Positions 18,146 through 26,372 of a DNA stretch of 64,000 bases are shown here, in pieces. Source of the stretch: an uncultured Alphaproteobacteria bacterium (GTDB taxonomy: Bacteria; Pseudomonadota; Alphaproteobacteria; Micavibrionales; Micavibrionaceae); contig CALHAR010000009.1 of assembly GCA_937931645.1 (NCBI GenBank), forward strand, positions 154,626 to 218,625, in the 5' to 3' direction. The notes beneath the pieces are model-generated. The model was not told where the DNA came from. It searched no databases and was given only the letters and a program-made list of their open reading frames with translations. The position numbers and the translations under genes were made by a program. How positions within the stretch are numbered: the stretch's first letter is position 1; each line of letters begins with the position of its first letter.

Positions 18146-18919
18146 TTATAAAACCGTTAACATTTCGGCCACTAAAGGATGACGGACAATATCTTGTGCG
18201 CCAAGCTTGCAGACGGCTACGTTTTGAAGGGGTTGCATCCGCTCCATAATATCCGCTAACCCTGATACCCCTGTCAGTAAATCACTTTGGTCTGGGTCAC
18301 CTGTTACCACCATAGTGGAATGCCACCCTAAGCGTGATAACAACATTTTCAGTTGTCCGTAGGTACAGTTTTGTGCTTCATCAATGACTACATAGGAATT
18401 ATTAAGCGTTCTACCGCGCATAAACCCAACAGGGGCTATTTCAATTGTGCCATCACTTAAATATTGACGTACTTTCTTGCCGCCCATACGATCGCCTAGC
18501 GCGTCATAAAGGGGGCGCAGATAAGGTGCCATTTTTTCGTCCAGCCCCCCAGGGAGATAGCCTAATGATTCCCCAGCCTCCATCGCAGGGCGGGAGAGGA
18601 TAATCCGCTCTACTTGGCCTTTTTCAAGGGCTTCAACGGCTTTTGAAATGGCGATGTAGGTTTTCCCTGTCCCTGCCGGTCCAACCGCAAGGGTCAAATT
18701 ATATGCATCAATTGCCTGCATTAACTGGGCTTGTCCTTCAGAGCGCGGTTTAATATTTTTGACATATTTTTTATCTCGCCTTCCATCAATCGCCTCATCT
18801 AAAGGATGCCAATCGCTGTTGTTTGTTTTTCGTTCCGCACCATTTTTATCAAAATAGGGATTTACAATATTGTCACGATTGCTATTCCGATAGTTTTTTT
18901 GATGTTTCTTTTTGGACAT
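18146..18919 (-). CDS. PhoH-family ATPase
   Basis: A 257-residue single-domain PhoH protein. The Walker A motif GPAGTGKT is at residues 80-87 and the Walker B motif VVIDEAQN at about 183-190, with the PhoH-specific GESLGYLPG and GDPDQSD segments. The first 60 residues are a basic, probably flexible extension. PhoH proteins are linked to RNA metabolism and ribosome maturation, sometimes with YbeY. The promoter must lie between 18920 and 18972, because a minus-strand terminator ends there. Confidence 0.93.
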   Translation of the reverse strand: MSKKKHQKNYRNSNRDNIVNPYFDKNGAERKTNNSDWHPLDEAIDGRRDKKYVKNIKPRSEGQAQLMQAIDAYNLTLAVGPAGTGKTYIAISKAVEALEKGQVERIILSRPAMEAGESLGYLPGGLDEKMAPYLRPLYDALGDRMGGKKVRQYLSDGTIEIAPVGFMRGRTLNNSYVVIDEAQNCTYGQLKMLLSRLGWHSTMVVTGDPDQSDLLTGVSGLADIMERMQPLQNVAVCKLGAQDIVRHPLVAEMLTVL

Positions 18920-18972
18920 GAAAGATTCCTTTTCTTTGGGTTAGGGGTGAGGTTGAATTAAAATAAGGCAAT

Positions 18973-19000
18973 AAAAAAGCCGCTAGCAAAGGCAGCGGCT
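18973..19000 (-). terminator. Terminator of the orphan sRNA
   Basis: AGCCGCT (18978-18984) pairs with AGCGGCT (18994-19000). On the minus strand the stem is followed by six T residues. Confidence 0.8.
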
Positions 19001-19098
19001 GAAATAAATTATAGAGTTGTTACGTAAGTAGTGATCACTACTCATTCGGTTTATGTCTGTGTCATTCTGATGATAAATCAAGGAGAACCCTTGTATAA
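18973..19098 (-). ncRNA. Orphan small RNA candidate (about 126 nt)
   Basis: The phoH-nrdB gap holds a complete small transcription unit on the minus strand. Its -35 TTGATA (19128-19133) and -10 TTTAAT (19105-19110) are 17 bp apart and each matches consensus at 5 of 6 positions. The predicted start is near 19098 and the unit ends in its own terminator at 18973-19000. Inside are a small hairpin (CAAGG/CCTTG, 19079-19093) and a perfect 16-bp palindrome at 19027-19042. The nrdB transcript ends earlier, at its own terminator (19214-19246). Only a 20-codon frame without a ribosome site is present, so an RNA product is more likely than a peptide. Confidence 0.55.
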
Positions 19099-19104
19099 GA
19101 GGAT

Positions 19105-19133
19105 ATTAAAACTAACTGACATTAGTATATCAA
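19105..19133 (-). promoter_or_regulatory. Promoter of the orphan sRNA
   Basis: TTGATA and TTTAAT on the minus strand, 17-bp spacer, about 80 nt after the nrdB terminator. No annotated gene other than the sRNA lies before the next terminator. Confidence 0.55.
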
Positions 19134-19213
19134 AAAAATATAAGTCTTTCTACATAAATAGGGTGTGTAAAAAGTTTTTGTTTTCTTGTGATGCCTTAAA
19201 TTCTTTGAAAATG

Positions 19214-19246
19214 AAAAACCGCCTCCTTAATGTCTTAAAGAGGCGG
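19214..19246 (-). terminator. Terminator of nrdB
   Basis: CCGCCTC (19219-19225) pairs with GAGGCGG (19240-19246), extended inside by TTAA/TTAA. Five T residues follow on the minus strand. It lies 36 nt after the nrdB stop. Confidence 0.82.
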
Positions 19247-19281
19247 AGCTTATTAATAGAATAAATGAAAGCCTAATAATG

Positions 19282-20334
19282 TTAAGCGGCGATATCTTGC
19301 TGACCATCAGGGTCAGTTGGGTTAAACGCTGTTTCTGCAAATACATCTTCCCATGTTCCTTCTGTAGAAGCGCGGGAATACTCGGTTGCACGGTTTTCAA
19401 AGAAATTTGTGTGCTCCGCCCCATTTAACATTTCATCCATCCACGGCAGAGGGTTTTTCTCTACCCCATAAATAGGCTCAAGGTGAAGTTGTTGCAAACG
19501 GCGGTCACCAATAAAACGAATATATTGTTTTACATCTTCGGGTGTCATACCTTCGATAGGTCCCATTTCAAAACATAAATCAATAAAAGCATCTTCATGT
19601 TTAACTGTGATTTCACAACATTCAACGATTTCTGCTTTTAATTCATCATCCCAAATATCTTGGTTTTCACTGATGAAACTATTGAAGAGTTTAATCATCG
19701 ATAAGCAATGTAAGGTTTCATCACGTACAGACCATGTAATAACTTGCCCCATCCCTTTCATTTTATTGAAACGTGGGAAGTTCATAAGAATGGCAAAAGA
19801 AGCAAACAGAGCAAGTCCTTCGGTGAACGCCCCAAACATTGCCATTGTTTTGGCAATATCACGACGATTATCCATAGATACGTCTTGCATATAATCAAAC
19901 TTATCTTTCATCGCTTTGTAATCTAGGAAGGCTTCATATTCAGTTTCTGGCATACCTAATGTGTCTAGTAAATGTGAGTAGGCGGCAATGTGAACTGTTT
20001 CAATGTTTGAAAAAGCCGCTAACATCATCTGTACTTCCACAGGGCCAAAGACTTGGCTGTAATGCTTCATGTAACAGTTATTCACTTCAACATCGGCCTG
20101 GGTGAAGAAACGGAAAATTTGTGTCATCAGATTCTTTTCTGATTCAGTCAAAGTTTTTTTCCAGTCACGGACATCTTCTGCCATTGGAATTTCTTCTGGT
20201 AACCAATGTAAACGTTGCTGCGTTAACCATGCTTCATAACACCATGGATATAAAAATGGTTTATAAATGTGACGTTCTTGAAGAAGGGGGGAGTTAGATC
20301 TATCAGTTTCGCTGATCTTATTTTGTGCAGACAT
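19282..20334 (-). CDS. nrdB: Ribonucleotide reductase class I beta subunit
   Basis: NrdB carries the di-iron tyrosyl-radical cofactor used by NrdA to reduce ribonucleotides to deoxyribonucleotides. The metal ligands are all present: Asp81, Glu112 and His115, then Glu172, Glu206 and His209. The radical-type Tyr119 sits in IETVHIAAYSHL. Length 350 is normal. It is transcribed alone; msrB separates it from nrdA, which is on the same strand. A NrdR box pair lies 163-210 bp upstream of its start. Confidence 0.96.
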   Translation of the reverse strand: MSAQNKISETDRSNSPLLQERHIYKPFLYPWCYEAWLTQQRLHWLPEEIPMAEDVRDWKKTLTESEKNLMTQIFRFFTQADVEVNNCYMKHYSQVFGPVEVQMMLAAFSNIETVHIAAYSHLLDTLGMPETEYEAFLDYKAMKDKFDYMQDVSMDNRRDIAKTMAMFGAFTEGLALFASFAILMNFPRFNKMKGMGQVITWSVRDETLHCLSMIKLFNSFISENQDIWDDELKAEIVECCEITVKHEDAFIDLCFEMGPIEGMTPEDVKQYIRFIGDRRLQQLHLEPIYGVEKNPLPWMDEMLNGAEHTNFFENRATEYSRASTEGTWEDVFAETAFNPTDPDGQQDIAA

Positions 20335-20496
20335 ACTTTGGTGCTCCTAGACAGTTAAAGCGTTAATATTAGATTTCTATTTCTTTTGATTGTAGGCATT
20401 GGAGTAGCGAATCCGAGTCAATCATATGAGTCGTCCACAGCTTTCCAATACATAGAAAAAAAGGAATAATGACCATGCCCTTATAAAAAAGCATAA

Positions 20497-20512
20497 TTAT
20501 AATATATAGTAT
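20497..20512. promoter_or_regulatory. NrdR box, distal (weaker) copy
   Basis: TTATAATATATAGTAT matches the NrdR consensus ACACWATATATWGTGT at 12 of 16 positions, including the whole ATATAT core. It lies 32 bp from the stronger copy, the helical-phase spacing known for NrdR pairs. Confidence 0.5.
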
Positions 20513-20528
20513 GTTTGGTATTTTTAAA

Positions 20529-20544
20529 ACACTATATGTTGTGT
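20529..20544. promoter_or_regulatory. NrdR box, strong copy
   Basis: ACACTATATGTTGTGT matches the NrdR consensus at 15 of 16 positions. NrdR represses ribonucleotide reductase genes when dATP is plentiful. The site is between msrB and nrdB, so it should act on the nrdB promoter. Confidence 0.7.
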
Positions 20545-20563
20545 TTTAAACTAATTTTTTCGA

Positions 20564-21109
20564 TTATTCTTTTTCGAATAACTTTAGATATTCGCCATAT
20601 CCTTCGGCTTCTAAATCTGCCTTTGGTACAAATCGTAAGGATGCAGAATTCATGCAATAGCGTAACCCACCTGCTTCTTTTGGTCCGTCAGGGAAAACAT
20701 GCCCTAAATGCGAATCGGTAGAGGCTGATTTAATCTCAATACGCTTTGTAAATAAACTATTATCTTCATGCTCAGTAACGGCATTCTCAGAAATTGGTTT
20801 TGTAAAACTAGGCCATCCTGTGCCTGATCTATATTTGTCCGTAGAAGAATAAAGCGGTGTTCCATCAATAATATCGACATAGATTCCTTCGGCTTTATTG
20901 TCCCAATATTTATTTTTAAAGGGTGGCTCTGTTCCGCCTTGTAGGGTCACTCTTTTTTGTAAATCTGTTAGATGATTAGTAGAAAACTCTTTTTTTACTT
21001 CAGTCATTATTTTCTCATCTTTCGTGTTCATGGCTTCTGCGCTGACGGTTATAAGGGCAAGCCCCCCAACAACAGCCAGTAATATTAACTTGATGTCCCA
21101 TATTCTCAT
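20564..21109 (-). CDS. msrB: Peptide-methionine (R)-S-oxide reductase, exported
   Basis: MsrB repairs oxidised methionine in proteins. The catalytic Cys152 is in [11 protein letters not shown] and the substrate pocket in SGTGWPSF (95-102), with [13 protein letters not shown] upstream. The two CxxC zinc motifs of many MsrB proteins are absent. An N-terminal hydrophobic segment (about residues 6-25, ending in VSAEA) suggests export or anchoring, so it probably acts in the periplasm. It lies between nrdA and nrdB on the same strand but is insulated from nrdA by a terminator. Confidence 0.93.
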   Translation of the reverse strand: MRIWDIKLILLAVVGGLALITVSAEAMNTKDEKIMTEVKKEFSTNHLTDLQKRVTLQGGTEPPFKNKYWDNKAEGIYVDIIDGTPLYSSTDKYRSGTGWPSFTKPISENAVTEHEDNSLFTKRIEIKSASTDSHLGHVFPDGPKEAGGLRYCMNSASLRFVPKADLEAEGYGEYLKLFEKE

Positions 21110-21162
21110 GATTTATTCCTTTATTATGGGCATGTATTCGCTTGAACAGGGCGCGAGGTTAC

Positions 21163-21188
21163 AAAAAAGGAGCCATGAAGCTCCTTTT
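21163..21188 (-). terminator. Terminator of nrdA
   Basis: AAAAGGAGC (21165-21173) pairs with GCTCCTTTT (21180-21188). Six T residues follow on the minus strand. It lies about 30 nt beyond the nrdA stop. Confidence 0.85.
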
Positions 21189-21219
21189 CGTTAATTTTTT
21201 AAGTCTTACTGACAGCCCA

Positions 21220-23040
21220 TTATTGGCAAGAAAGGCATTCCTCATATTGTGGTTCTGCGCTTAATTCTGGTGCGCGGCCTTCACTTTCGCGGGCACGTGT
21301 CCATGAGGCATCACTTTCTGCACGCTGGATAGATTTTGAACGACAGTAATAAAGCGACTTAACACCTTTTTTCCATGCTTCCATGTGGATGTTGTGTAAT
21401 TCTTTCTTATGCACGTTGGCAGGTAAGAATACATTTAAACTTTGTGCCTGACAGACAAATGATGCGCGGTCACCGGCATGTTCAATCAACCATCTTTGAT
21501 CGATTTCAAAAGCTGTTTTGAAAACATCTTTTTGTTCATCCGTTAAGAAATCTAAATGCTGAACAGACCCTTCATTGGTAAAGATAGAGCTCCATACGTC
21601 TTCAGTGTTTTGACCAAGATCTTCTAAAATCGCCATCAGGTACTTGTTCTTCACAGGGAAAGAACCAGACAATGTTTTATGGGTGTAGGCATTTGCTGCA
21701 TTTGGTTCAATACCTGGGGACGCTCCACCACAAATGATAGAGATAGATGCGGTTGGTGCAATTGCCATTTTGTTAGAGAAACGCTCTTGAATACCGTAAT
21801 CCGCCGCATCAGGACACGCACCGCGCTCTTCTGCTAATTTACGAGAAGCATCATCGGCGCCACGTTTAATGTGTTGGAATATACGGCGATTCCAGACTTT
21901 CGCCATCACACCTTCCATAGGAATAGATTTTGATTGTAGGAATGAATGCCATCCCATGACACCTAAACCAACGGAACGCTCACGCATTGCGGCATATTTG
22001 GCGCGCTTCATACTATCGGGCGCTTTTTCAATAAAGTCACTCAGGACGTTATCCAACATTCGCATAACATCTTCGACAAACATTGGGTCATCTTGCCATT
22101 CATCAAATTTATCAAGGTTTAACGAGGACAAGCAACAAACAGCCGTTCTATCATTTCCTAAATGGTCACGTCCTGTTGGAAGTGTGATTTCAGAACATAA
22201 GTTAGACATTTTTACATTTAATCCGGCCATTTTATGATGGTCAGGGATATTGTCATTCACATGATCGATATAAACAATGTAAGGCTCGCCTGTTTCAATA
22301 CGTGCTGTCAGAACTCTAATCCAAAGCTCACGTGCATTTACTTTTGAAACAACCGCGTTGTCTTTAGGGGAGCGTAGCGCCCATTCTTCGTTGGCTTCCA
22401 CCGCCTGCATAAAGGCATTATTCACCAAGATACCGTGATGAAGGTTAAGCGCTTTACGGTTCGGATCACCGCCCGTTGGTTTACGGATTTCAATAAATTC
22501 TTCAATTTCTGGGTGCCAGATAGGCAGGTAAATAGCCGCTGAACCACGACGCAAACTACCTTGGGAGATAGCGAGTGTTAGTGAGTCCATCACGCGGATA
22601 AAAGGAACAATCCCAGAAGTTTTACCATTGCGGCCAACTTTTTCACCGATGGAGCGTACATTACCCCAGTAAGACCCAATCCCGCCACCTAAAGAGGCCA
22701 ACCAGACATTCTCATTCCAAAGAGAGACAATATCATCAAGAGAATCTTCAGTCTCATTTAAGAAACAAGAAATAGGTAAACCACGGCTGGTACCACCATT
22801 AGAAAGAACAGGTGTAGACGGCATAAACCAAAGCTTGGACATATAGTCGTAAAGACGCTGTGCATGTTTTGAATCATCGCCATAATACATTGCAACACGG
22901 GCAAATAAATCCTGTGGTGCTTCTTCAGGTAATAAATACCGATCATAAAGCGTTTCAATACCGAACTTTGTTAGATTTTCGTCGCGTGAACGATCGATTT
23001 GAATGCGGTTTCCGCCTTCTATTTGTGCATAGTCGAACAT
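21220..23040 (-). CDS. nrdA: Ribonucleotide reductase class I alpha subunit, short form
   Basis: The catalytic subunit of ribonucleotide reductase. PISCFLNE and NLCSEI hold the active-site cysteines, SQGSLRRGSAAIYLP and the P-T-A-S-x-S-I segment follow, and the protein ends in a CLSC-Q redox pair that is re-reduced by thioredoxin-like proteins. It has 606 residues, much shorter than the roughly 760 of the E. coli type: it begins directly at the catalytic barrel region and has no N-terminal ATP-cone. The start is supported by GGGGAG about 9 nt upstream. DnaA-box-like sites lie 54-73 bp upstream. Confidence 0.95.
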   Translation of the reverse strand: MFDYAQIEGGNRIQIDRSRDENLTKFGIETLYDRYLLPEEAPQDLFARVAMYYGDDSKHAQRLYDYMSKLWFMPSTPVLSNGGTSRGLPISCFLNETEDSLDDIVSLWNENVWLASLGGGIGSYWGNVRSIGEKVGRNGKTSGIVPFIRVMDSLTLAISQGSLRRGSAAIYLPIWHPEIEEFIEIRKPTGGDPNRKALNLHHGILVNNAFMQAVEANEEWALRSPKDNAVVSKVNARELWIRVLTARIETGEPYIVYIDHVNDNIPDHHKMAGLNVKMSNLCSEITLPTGRDHLGNDRTAVCCLSSLNLDKFDEWQDDPMFVEDVMRMLDNVLSDFIEKAPDSMKRAKYAAMRERSVGLGVMGWHSFLQSKSIPMEGVMAKVWNRRIFQHIKRGADDASRKLAEERGACPDAADYGIQERFSNKMAIAPTASISIICGGASPGIEPNAANAYTHKTLSGSFPVKNKYLMAILEDLGQNTEDVWSSIFTNEGSVQHLDFLTDEQKDVFKTAFEIDQRWLIEHAGDRASFVCQAQSLNVFLPANVHKKELHNIHMEAWKKGVKSLYYCRSKSIQRAESDASWTRARESEGRAPELSAEPQYEECLSCQ

Positions 23041-23517
23041 GACCCTTACTCCCCGTTTTGTAAGAATTTAATTAATAATTTGTGTATAACTGCTGTGGAT
23101 TGGTTGTGGATACGTGAATATTCAAACCACAACCCCTAGCGGTGTAATACCTATAAACATACTACATATCGTGGGTCTGTCCAGATAAAAAAAACTTTAT
23201 CCCAGCCCTTAAAAGGTTGTTTTGCGCCACATATCAAAGGTGAAATCTAAGAGTTTATGCGTAGTTAAGAATTTTGTGACTCTTATCCCCGTAAAAATTA
23301 TTTGCTAAATATTTTTTAAAAAGAAATAAAATTTCAAATATTATCATTATCTCACGTCGCTTATTTCGACAATTACAAGGTTGATAGGTAAAAATAACGG
23401 TGAGATTTGAAAATTGATAAGGGTATTGCCCACAAAATAGCTTTTTTTGTAGGGGGAAGCCCTATATAACTATATGTAATAAATAGAGATTTTGAGGGTA
23501 CAGACAAGGATAAAGAG
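23041..23517. other. Divergent nrdA/pyk intergenic region
   Basis: This 477-nt gap has no credible gene. It holds the DnaA-like pair and inverted repeat near nrdA. Towards pyk it becomes a long AT-rich tract, which must contain the pyk promoter, though I cannot single out one pair of boxes with confidence. Confidence 0.6.
23094..23113. promoter_or_regulatory. Pair of DnaA-box-like sites upstream of nrdA
   Basis: TGTGGATTG (23094-23102) and TGTGGATAC (23105-23113) are 11 bp apart, one helical turn. Read on the other strand they match TTATCCACA at 7 and 8 of 9 positions. A GGTTGTGG/CCACAACC inverted repeat (23102-23109, 23127-23134) overlaps the second. DnaA control of nrd genes is known in E. 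coli, so a link of replication to dNTP supply is plausible. Confidence 0.4.
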
Positions 23518-24936
23518 ATGATTCGCCGTTATAGACAGACAAAAATAGTTGCCACATTGGGTCCTGCATCGGGGGATCCAGTCATGATGCGCAAGCTTTT
23601 TGAGACAGGTGTTGATGTCTTTCGTCTTAATTTCTCTCACGGTTCCCATGAAGATCACGCCAAAAATGTGCAAACCGCGCGTGATTTAGAAAAAGAATTT
23701 GGCCGTCCAGTTTGTTTGTTGGCTGATATGCAGGGGCCTAAGCTACGAATCGGTAAATTTAAAAATGATTCGATTAGTTTAACCGAGGGTATGGCTTTTC
23801 GTTTTGATCTTGAGGACGCGCTTGGTGATGAAACGCGGGTGCAATTACCACACCCTGAAGTGCTAGAGGCGATGGAGCCGGGGTCAGAGATACTCCTTGA
23901 TGATGGAAAAGTCCGTGTTGAGGTGACGGGTAAAGATGCCAAAGGTCTTGATGCCAAAATTATATCAGGGAGCAAGCTCTCTAATAATAAAGGATTTAAT
24001 ATCCCTGGCGTGATTTTGCCGATTGAGGCCTTGACCGAAAAAGATAAAATTGATTTAGAGGCCGCCATTGGTATGGGGGTGGATTGGATAGCGCAAAGTT
24101 TTGTTCAACGCGCTGAAGATGTTGTGCAGGCACAAGGTTTAATTAAAGGGCGTGCGGCGCTTATCGCGAAGATTGAAAAACCATCGGCGGTTGAGTTTAT
24201 TGATGAGATTATAGAGGTTGTTGATGGTATTATGTTGGCGCGTGGTGATTTAGGTGTGGAAATTCCGCCTGAGCAAGTGCCCGCTGTACAAAAAAGAGTG
24301 GTCCGCCGCGTGCGCCATGCGGGTAAACCCGTGATTGTTGCAACGCAAATGCTGGAATCCATGGTTGATAATGCACGACCAACGCGCGCCGAAGCTTCGG
24401 ATGTGGCGACCGCTGTTTATGATGGGGCAGATGCGGTGATGCTGTCTGCGGAAACGGCTGTCGGGCAATATCCGATTGAGGCTGTTTCAATTATGAATCG
24501 TATTTGTGAAACAACAGAGAGTGATAGAAATTATCGCCGTATCATGAACTCTGATCATCCTGAAACTGAAAATAATGCATCTGATGCCATTACTGTGGCG
24601 GCAACGTATATTGCAAAAGATATTCAGGCCGCTGTTATTGTTAATTACACAACCACGGGGTCAACGACACTGCGTACTGTGCGCCAACGTCCTAATGTTC
24701 CGATTCTTTGTTTGACACAAGAACCAAGAACGGCGCGTCGTTTGATTTTATCGTTTGGGGTTAGAACCGTTGAGGTTGATAATATTAATAGATTCCGTGA
24801 TGCCGTAAAGATGGCTGTACGGGTAGCCAAAGATAGAGGTTATGCGCAGGCGGGTGATAAAATTGTCCTAACGGCTGGCGTTCCTTTCGGGGTGAGCGGC
24901 ACGACAAACATCCTAAGAATTGCGGATATTGAGTAA
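23518..24936 (+). CDS. pyk: Pyruvate kinase
   Basis: Pyruvate kinase makes pyruvate and ATP from phosphoenolpyruvate, the last step of glycolysis. The sequence starts with TKIVATLGPAS, then FRLNFSHGSHEDH. The substrate/metal loop IAKIEKPSAVEFIDEI and MLARGDLGVEIP appear near residue 220-245, and MLSAETAVGQYP near 310. Length 472 is normal. The ATG at 23518 is at the end of a long divergent intergenic region. A GNAT gene starts one base after its stop. Confidence 0.97.
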   Translation: MIRRYRQTKIVATLGPASGDPVMMRKLFETGVDVFRLNFSHGSHEDHAKNVQTARDLEKEFGRPVCLLADMQGPKLRIGKFKNDSISLTEGMAFRFDLEDALGDETRVQLPHPEVLEAMEPGSEILLDDGKVRVEVTGKDAKGLDAKIISGSKLSNNKGFNIPGVILPIEALTEKDKIDLEAAIGMGVDWIAQSFVQRAEDVVQAQGLIKGRAALIAKIEKPSAVEFIDEIIEVVDGIMLARGDLGVEIPPEQVPAVQKRVVRRVRHAGKPVIVATQMLESMVDNARPTRAEASDVATAVYDGADAVMLSAETAVGQYPIEAVSIMNRICETTESDRNYRRIMNSDHPETENNASDAITVAATYIAKDIQAAVIVNYTTTGSTTLRTVRQRPNVPILCLTQEPRTARRLILSFGVRTVEVDNINRFRDAVKMAVRVAKDRGYAQAGDKIVLTAGVPFGVSGTTNILRIADIE

Positions 24937-24937
24937 C

Positions 24938-25513
24938 ATGTCAGAGAACCCTGTCATTGAAACACCCGTATTAGAAACTCAAAGATTGCTTTTAAGGCCT
25001 GTTCAGCTAAAAGATGCGGCAAATATTCAAAAGCACTTTAACAATTGGAACATCGTAAAAAATCTAAATGCCCAAATACCATGGCCCTATCCTGATGATG
25101 GAGCGGAGGATTTTTTGAGGTGCAATGCTTTACCTCGCATGCAAAAAGGTGAAGCCTTCATATGGAGTATTATTTTTGAAAATGAAGTTATAGGTCTTAT
25201 TGATATGGGGTGGCCAAATCAACGAAATGAAAATGGTGATCGTGGCTTTTGGCTTGCAGAACCTTATTGGAAACGAGGATTTATGACTGAGGCAATTATG
25301 GTCATAAATGACTATGTTTTTGATGTTTTAGGTTTTAAAAAATATACTGTTTGCAATGCTTGTGGTAATGAGGGGTCGCGGCGCGTTAAAGAAAAAACTG
25401 GTGCTATACTTGTTGGACAGAAAAAAATGAACCATCACCAAGGTATTCAGGATGCAGATGTTTGGGAAGTAACGGCGGAGAATTGGAAGAAATTTAAAAG
25501 AAGAAAAGTGTAA
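24938..25513 (+). CDS. RimJ/RimL-type GNAT N-acetyltransferase
   Basis: A 191-residue GNAT acetyltransferase of the RimJ/RimL kind, with LETQRLLLRPVQLKDA at the N-terminus, the central IGLIDMGW strand, and the acetyl-CoA-binding region WLAEPYWKRGFMTEAI. The usual substrate would be the N-terminus of a ribosomal protein or a small molecule. The ATG at 24938 follows the pyk stop by one base, implying translational coupling; a TTG at 24920 inside pyk is less likely. Confidence 0.88.
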   Translation: MSENPVIETPVLETQRLLLRPVQLKDAANIQKHFNNWNIVKNLNAQIPWPYPDDGAEDFLRCNALPRMQKGEAFIWSIIFENEVIGLIDMGWPNQRNENGDRGFWLAEPYWKRGFMTEAIMVINDYVFDVLGFKKYTVCNACGNEGSRRVKEKTGAILVGQKKMNHHQGIQDADVWEVTAENWKKFKRRKV

Positions 25514-25531
25514 TACACTAATTTTGGCTTC

Positions 25532-26212
25532 TTATCTATTTCCTGGAAGAACTGTACCATTGCTGTATTTACGCATTTTTTGAACCATGACAGGGCTGTT
25601 ATAGGTCCAAACGGTATTTTCGTTAAATGCATAATGCGGTTTATATCTATTCTTCATATAACGGGCGACGGTCAGCTTCTCGCGATTATCAAGAACAAAA
25701 TCTGCGCCCTCATGTTTGACAATCAAAAAGGCATGGTCGGTTCCACTATAGACATCATAGACCATCGCAATCTTCATATCATCAGCAGAAAAGCCTAACT
25801 TTTTAAGACTCATATATTTGATAATGGCGTAGTCTTCGCAATCGCCCCCTTTGGTTAAAAATTCAACAGGGGACGCCCAATAATCATCTTGGTTATAAAC
25901 CCAATTATCTTGTTTGTAGGAAAATTGCTTGAACCACAGATTAACCCTCATTAATTGTCGCAATTTAGGCTCGTTTTTTAAAGTACCAATAAAGTCATTC
26001 CACTTTTGAACATTGGCAGATTGTGTATTATAAGTTTCGTTTAATTGTGTATCTAAAATTTGTTGCCATTTTGGTAATTCGGATGCAGGGAAACTACGGT
26101 TCGGGGCTTCGCTTCCCAATATTGAATGAGAGGCCGCCCAAACAGGCTGACTAAAACATACGAATAACGTGCCTAAAATCAACAGACTATAAAGTAAACC
26201 ACGCTGTGGCAT
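25532..26212 (-). CDS. Periplasmic transglutaminase-like cysteine peptidase (BTLCP)
   Basis: A 226-residue exported protein with a signal peptide ending near VWAASH. The catalytic triad of the bacterial transglutaminase-like cysteine proteases is present: Cys125 in GGDCEDYA, His160 in DHAFLIV and Asp175 in VLDNR. LapG, the best-known member, cuts surface adhesins under c-di-GMP control. The ATG at 26212 is favoured, with AGGA 10 nt upstream; 26221 would lie almost on top of that site. Its neighbour at 26373 is a second, membrane-anchored member with the shared DYWA-PVEF and GGDCED segments. Confidence 0.88.
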   Translation of the reverse strand: MPQRGLLYSLLILGTLFVCFSQPVWAASHSILGSEAPNRSFPASELPKWQQILDTQLNETYNTQSANVQKWNDFIGTLKNEPKLRQLMRVNLWFKQFSYKQDNWVYNQDDYWASPVEFLTKGGDCEDYAIIKYMSLKKLGFSADDMKIAMVYDVYSGTDHAFLIVKHEGADFVLDNREKLTVARYMKNRYKPHYAFNENTVWTYNSPVMVQKMRKYSNGTVLPGNR

Positions 26213-26320
26213 CAGTTCCATTTCCTTTCATATGAATAATGCCTATATGCTAGCGTGTTATGCCAAGCATAGTCAATTATATTATTGAAAACGTTGCTGA
26301 CAGCTGATGGCCGTTCACAC

Positions 26321-26350
26321 AAAAAAGCCCTATCTTAAAGATAAGGCTTT
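26321..26350 (-). terminator. Terminator of the MshEN-BTLCP gene
   Basis: AAAGCC-TATCT pairs with AGATA-GGCTTT with one bulged base on each side. A six-T run follows on the minus strand. The downstream BTLCP gene at 25532 therefore needs its own promoter. Confidence 0.78.
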
Positions 26351-26372
26351 GCTATTTCTTTTGTTATGTATA

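Noticed and set aside
19031..19264. 77-codon plus-strand frame in the phoH-nrdB gap
   Set aside because: No ribosome site, unusual composition, and it crosses the nrdB terminator and the sRNA signals on the other strand.
23161..23176. Possible NrdR box upstream of nrdA (ACTACATATCGTGGGT)
   Set aside because: Only about 9 of 16 consensus positions match and no partner box stands at 31-32 bp.
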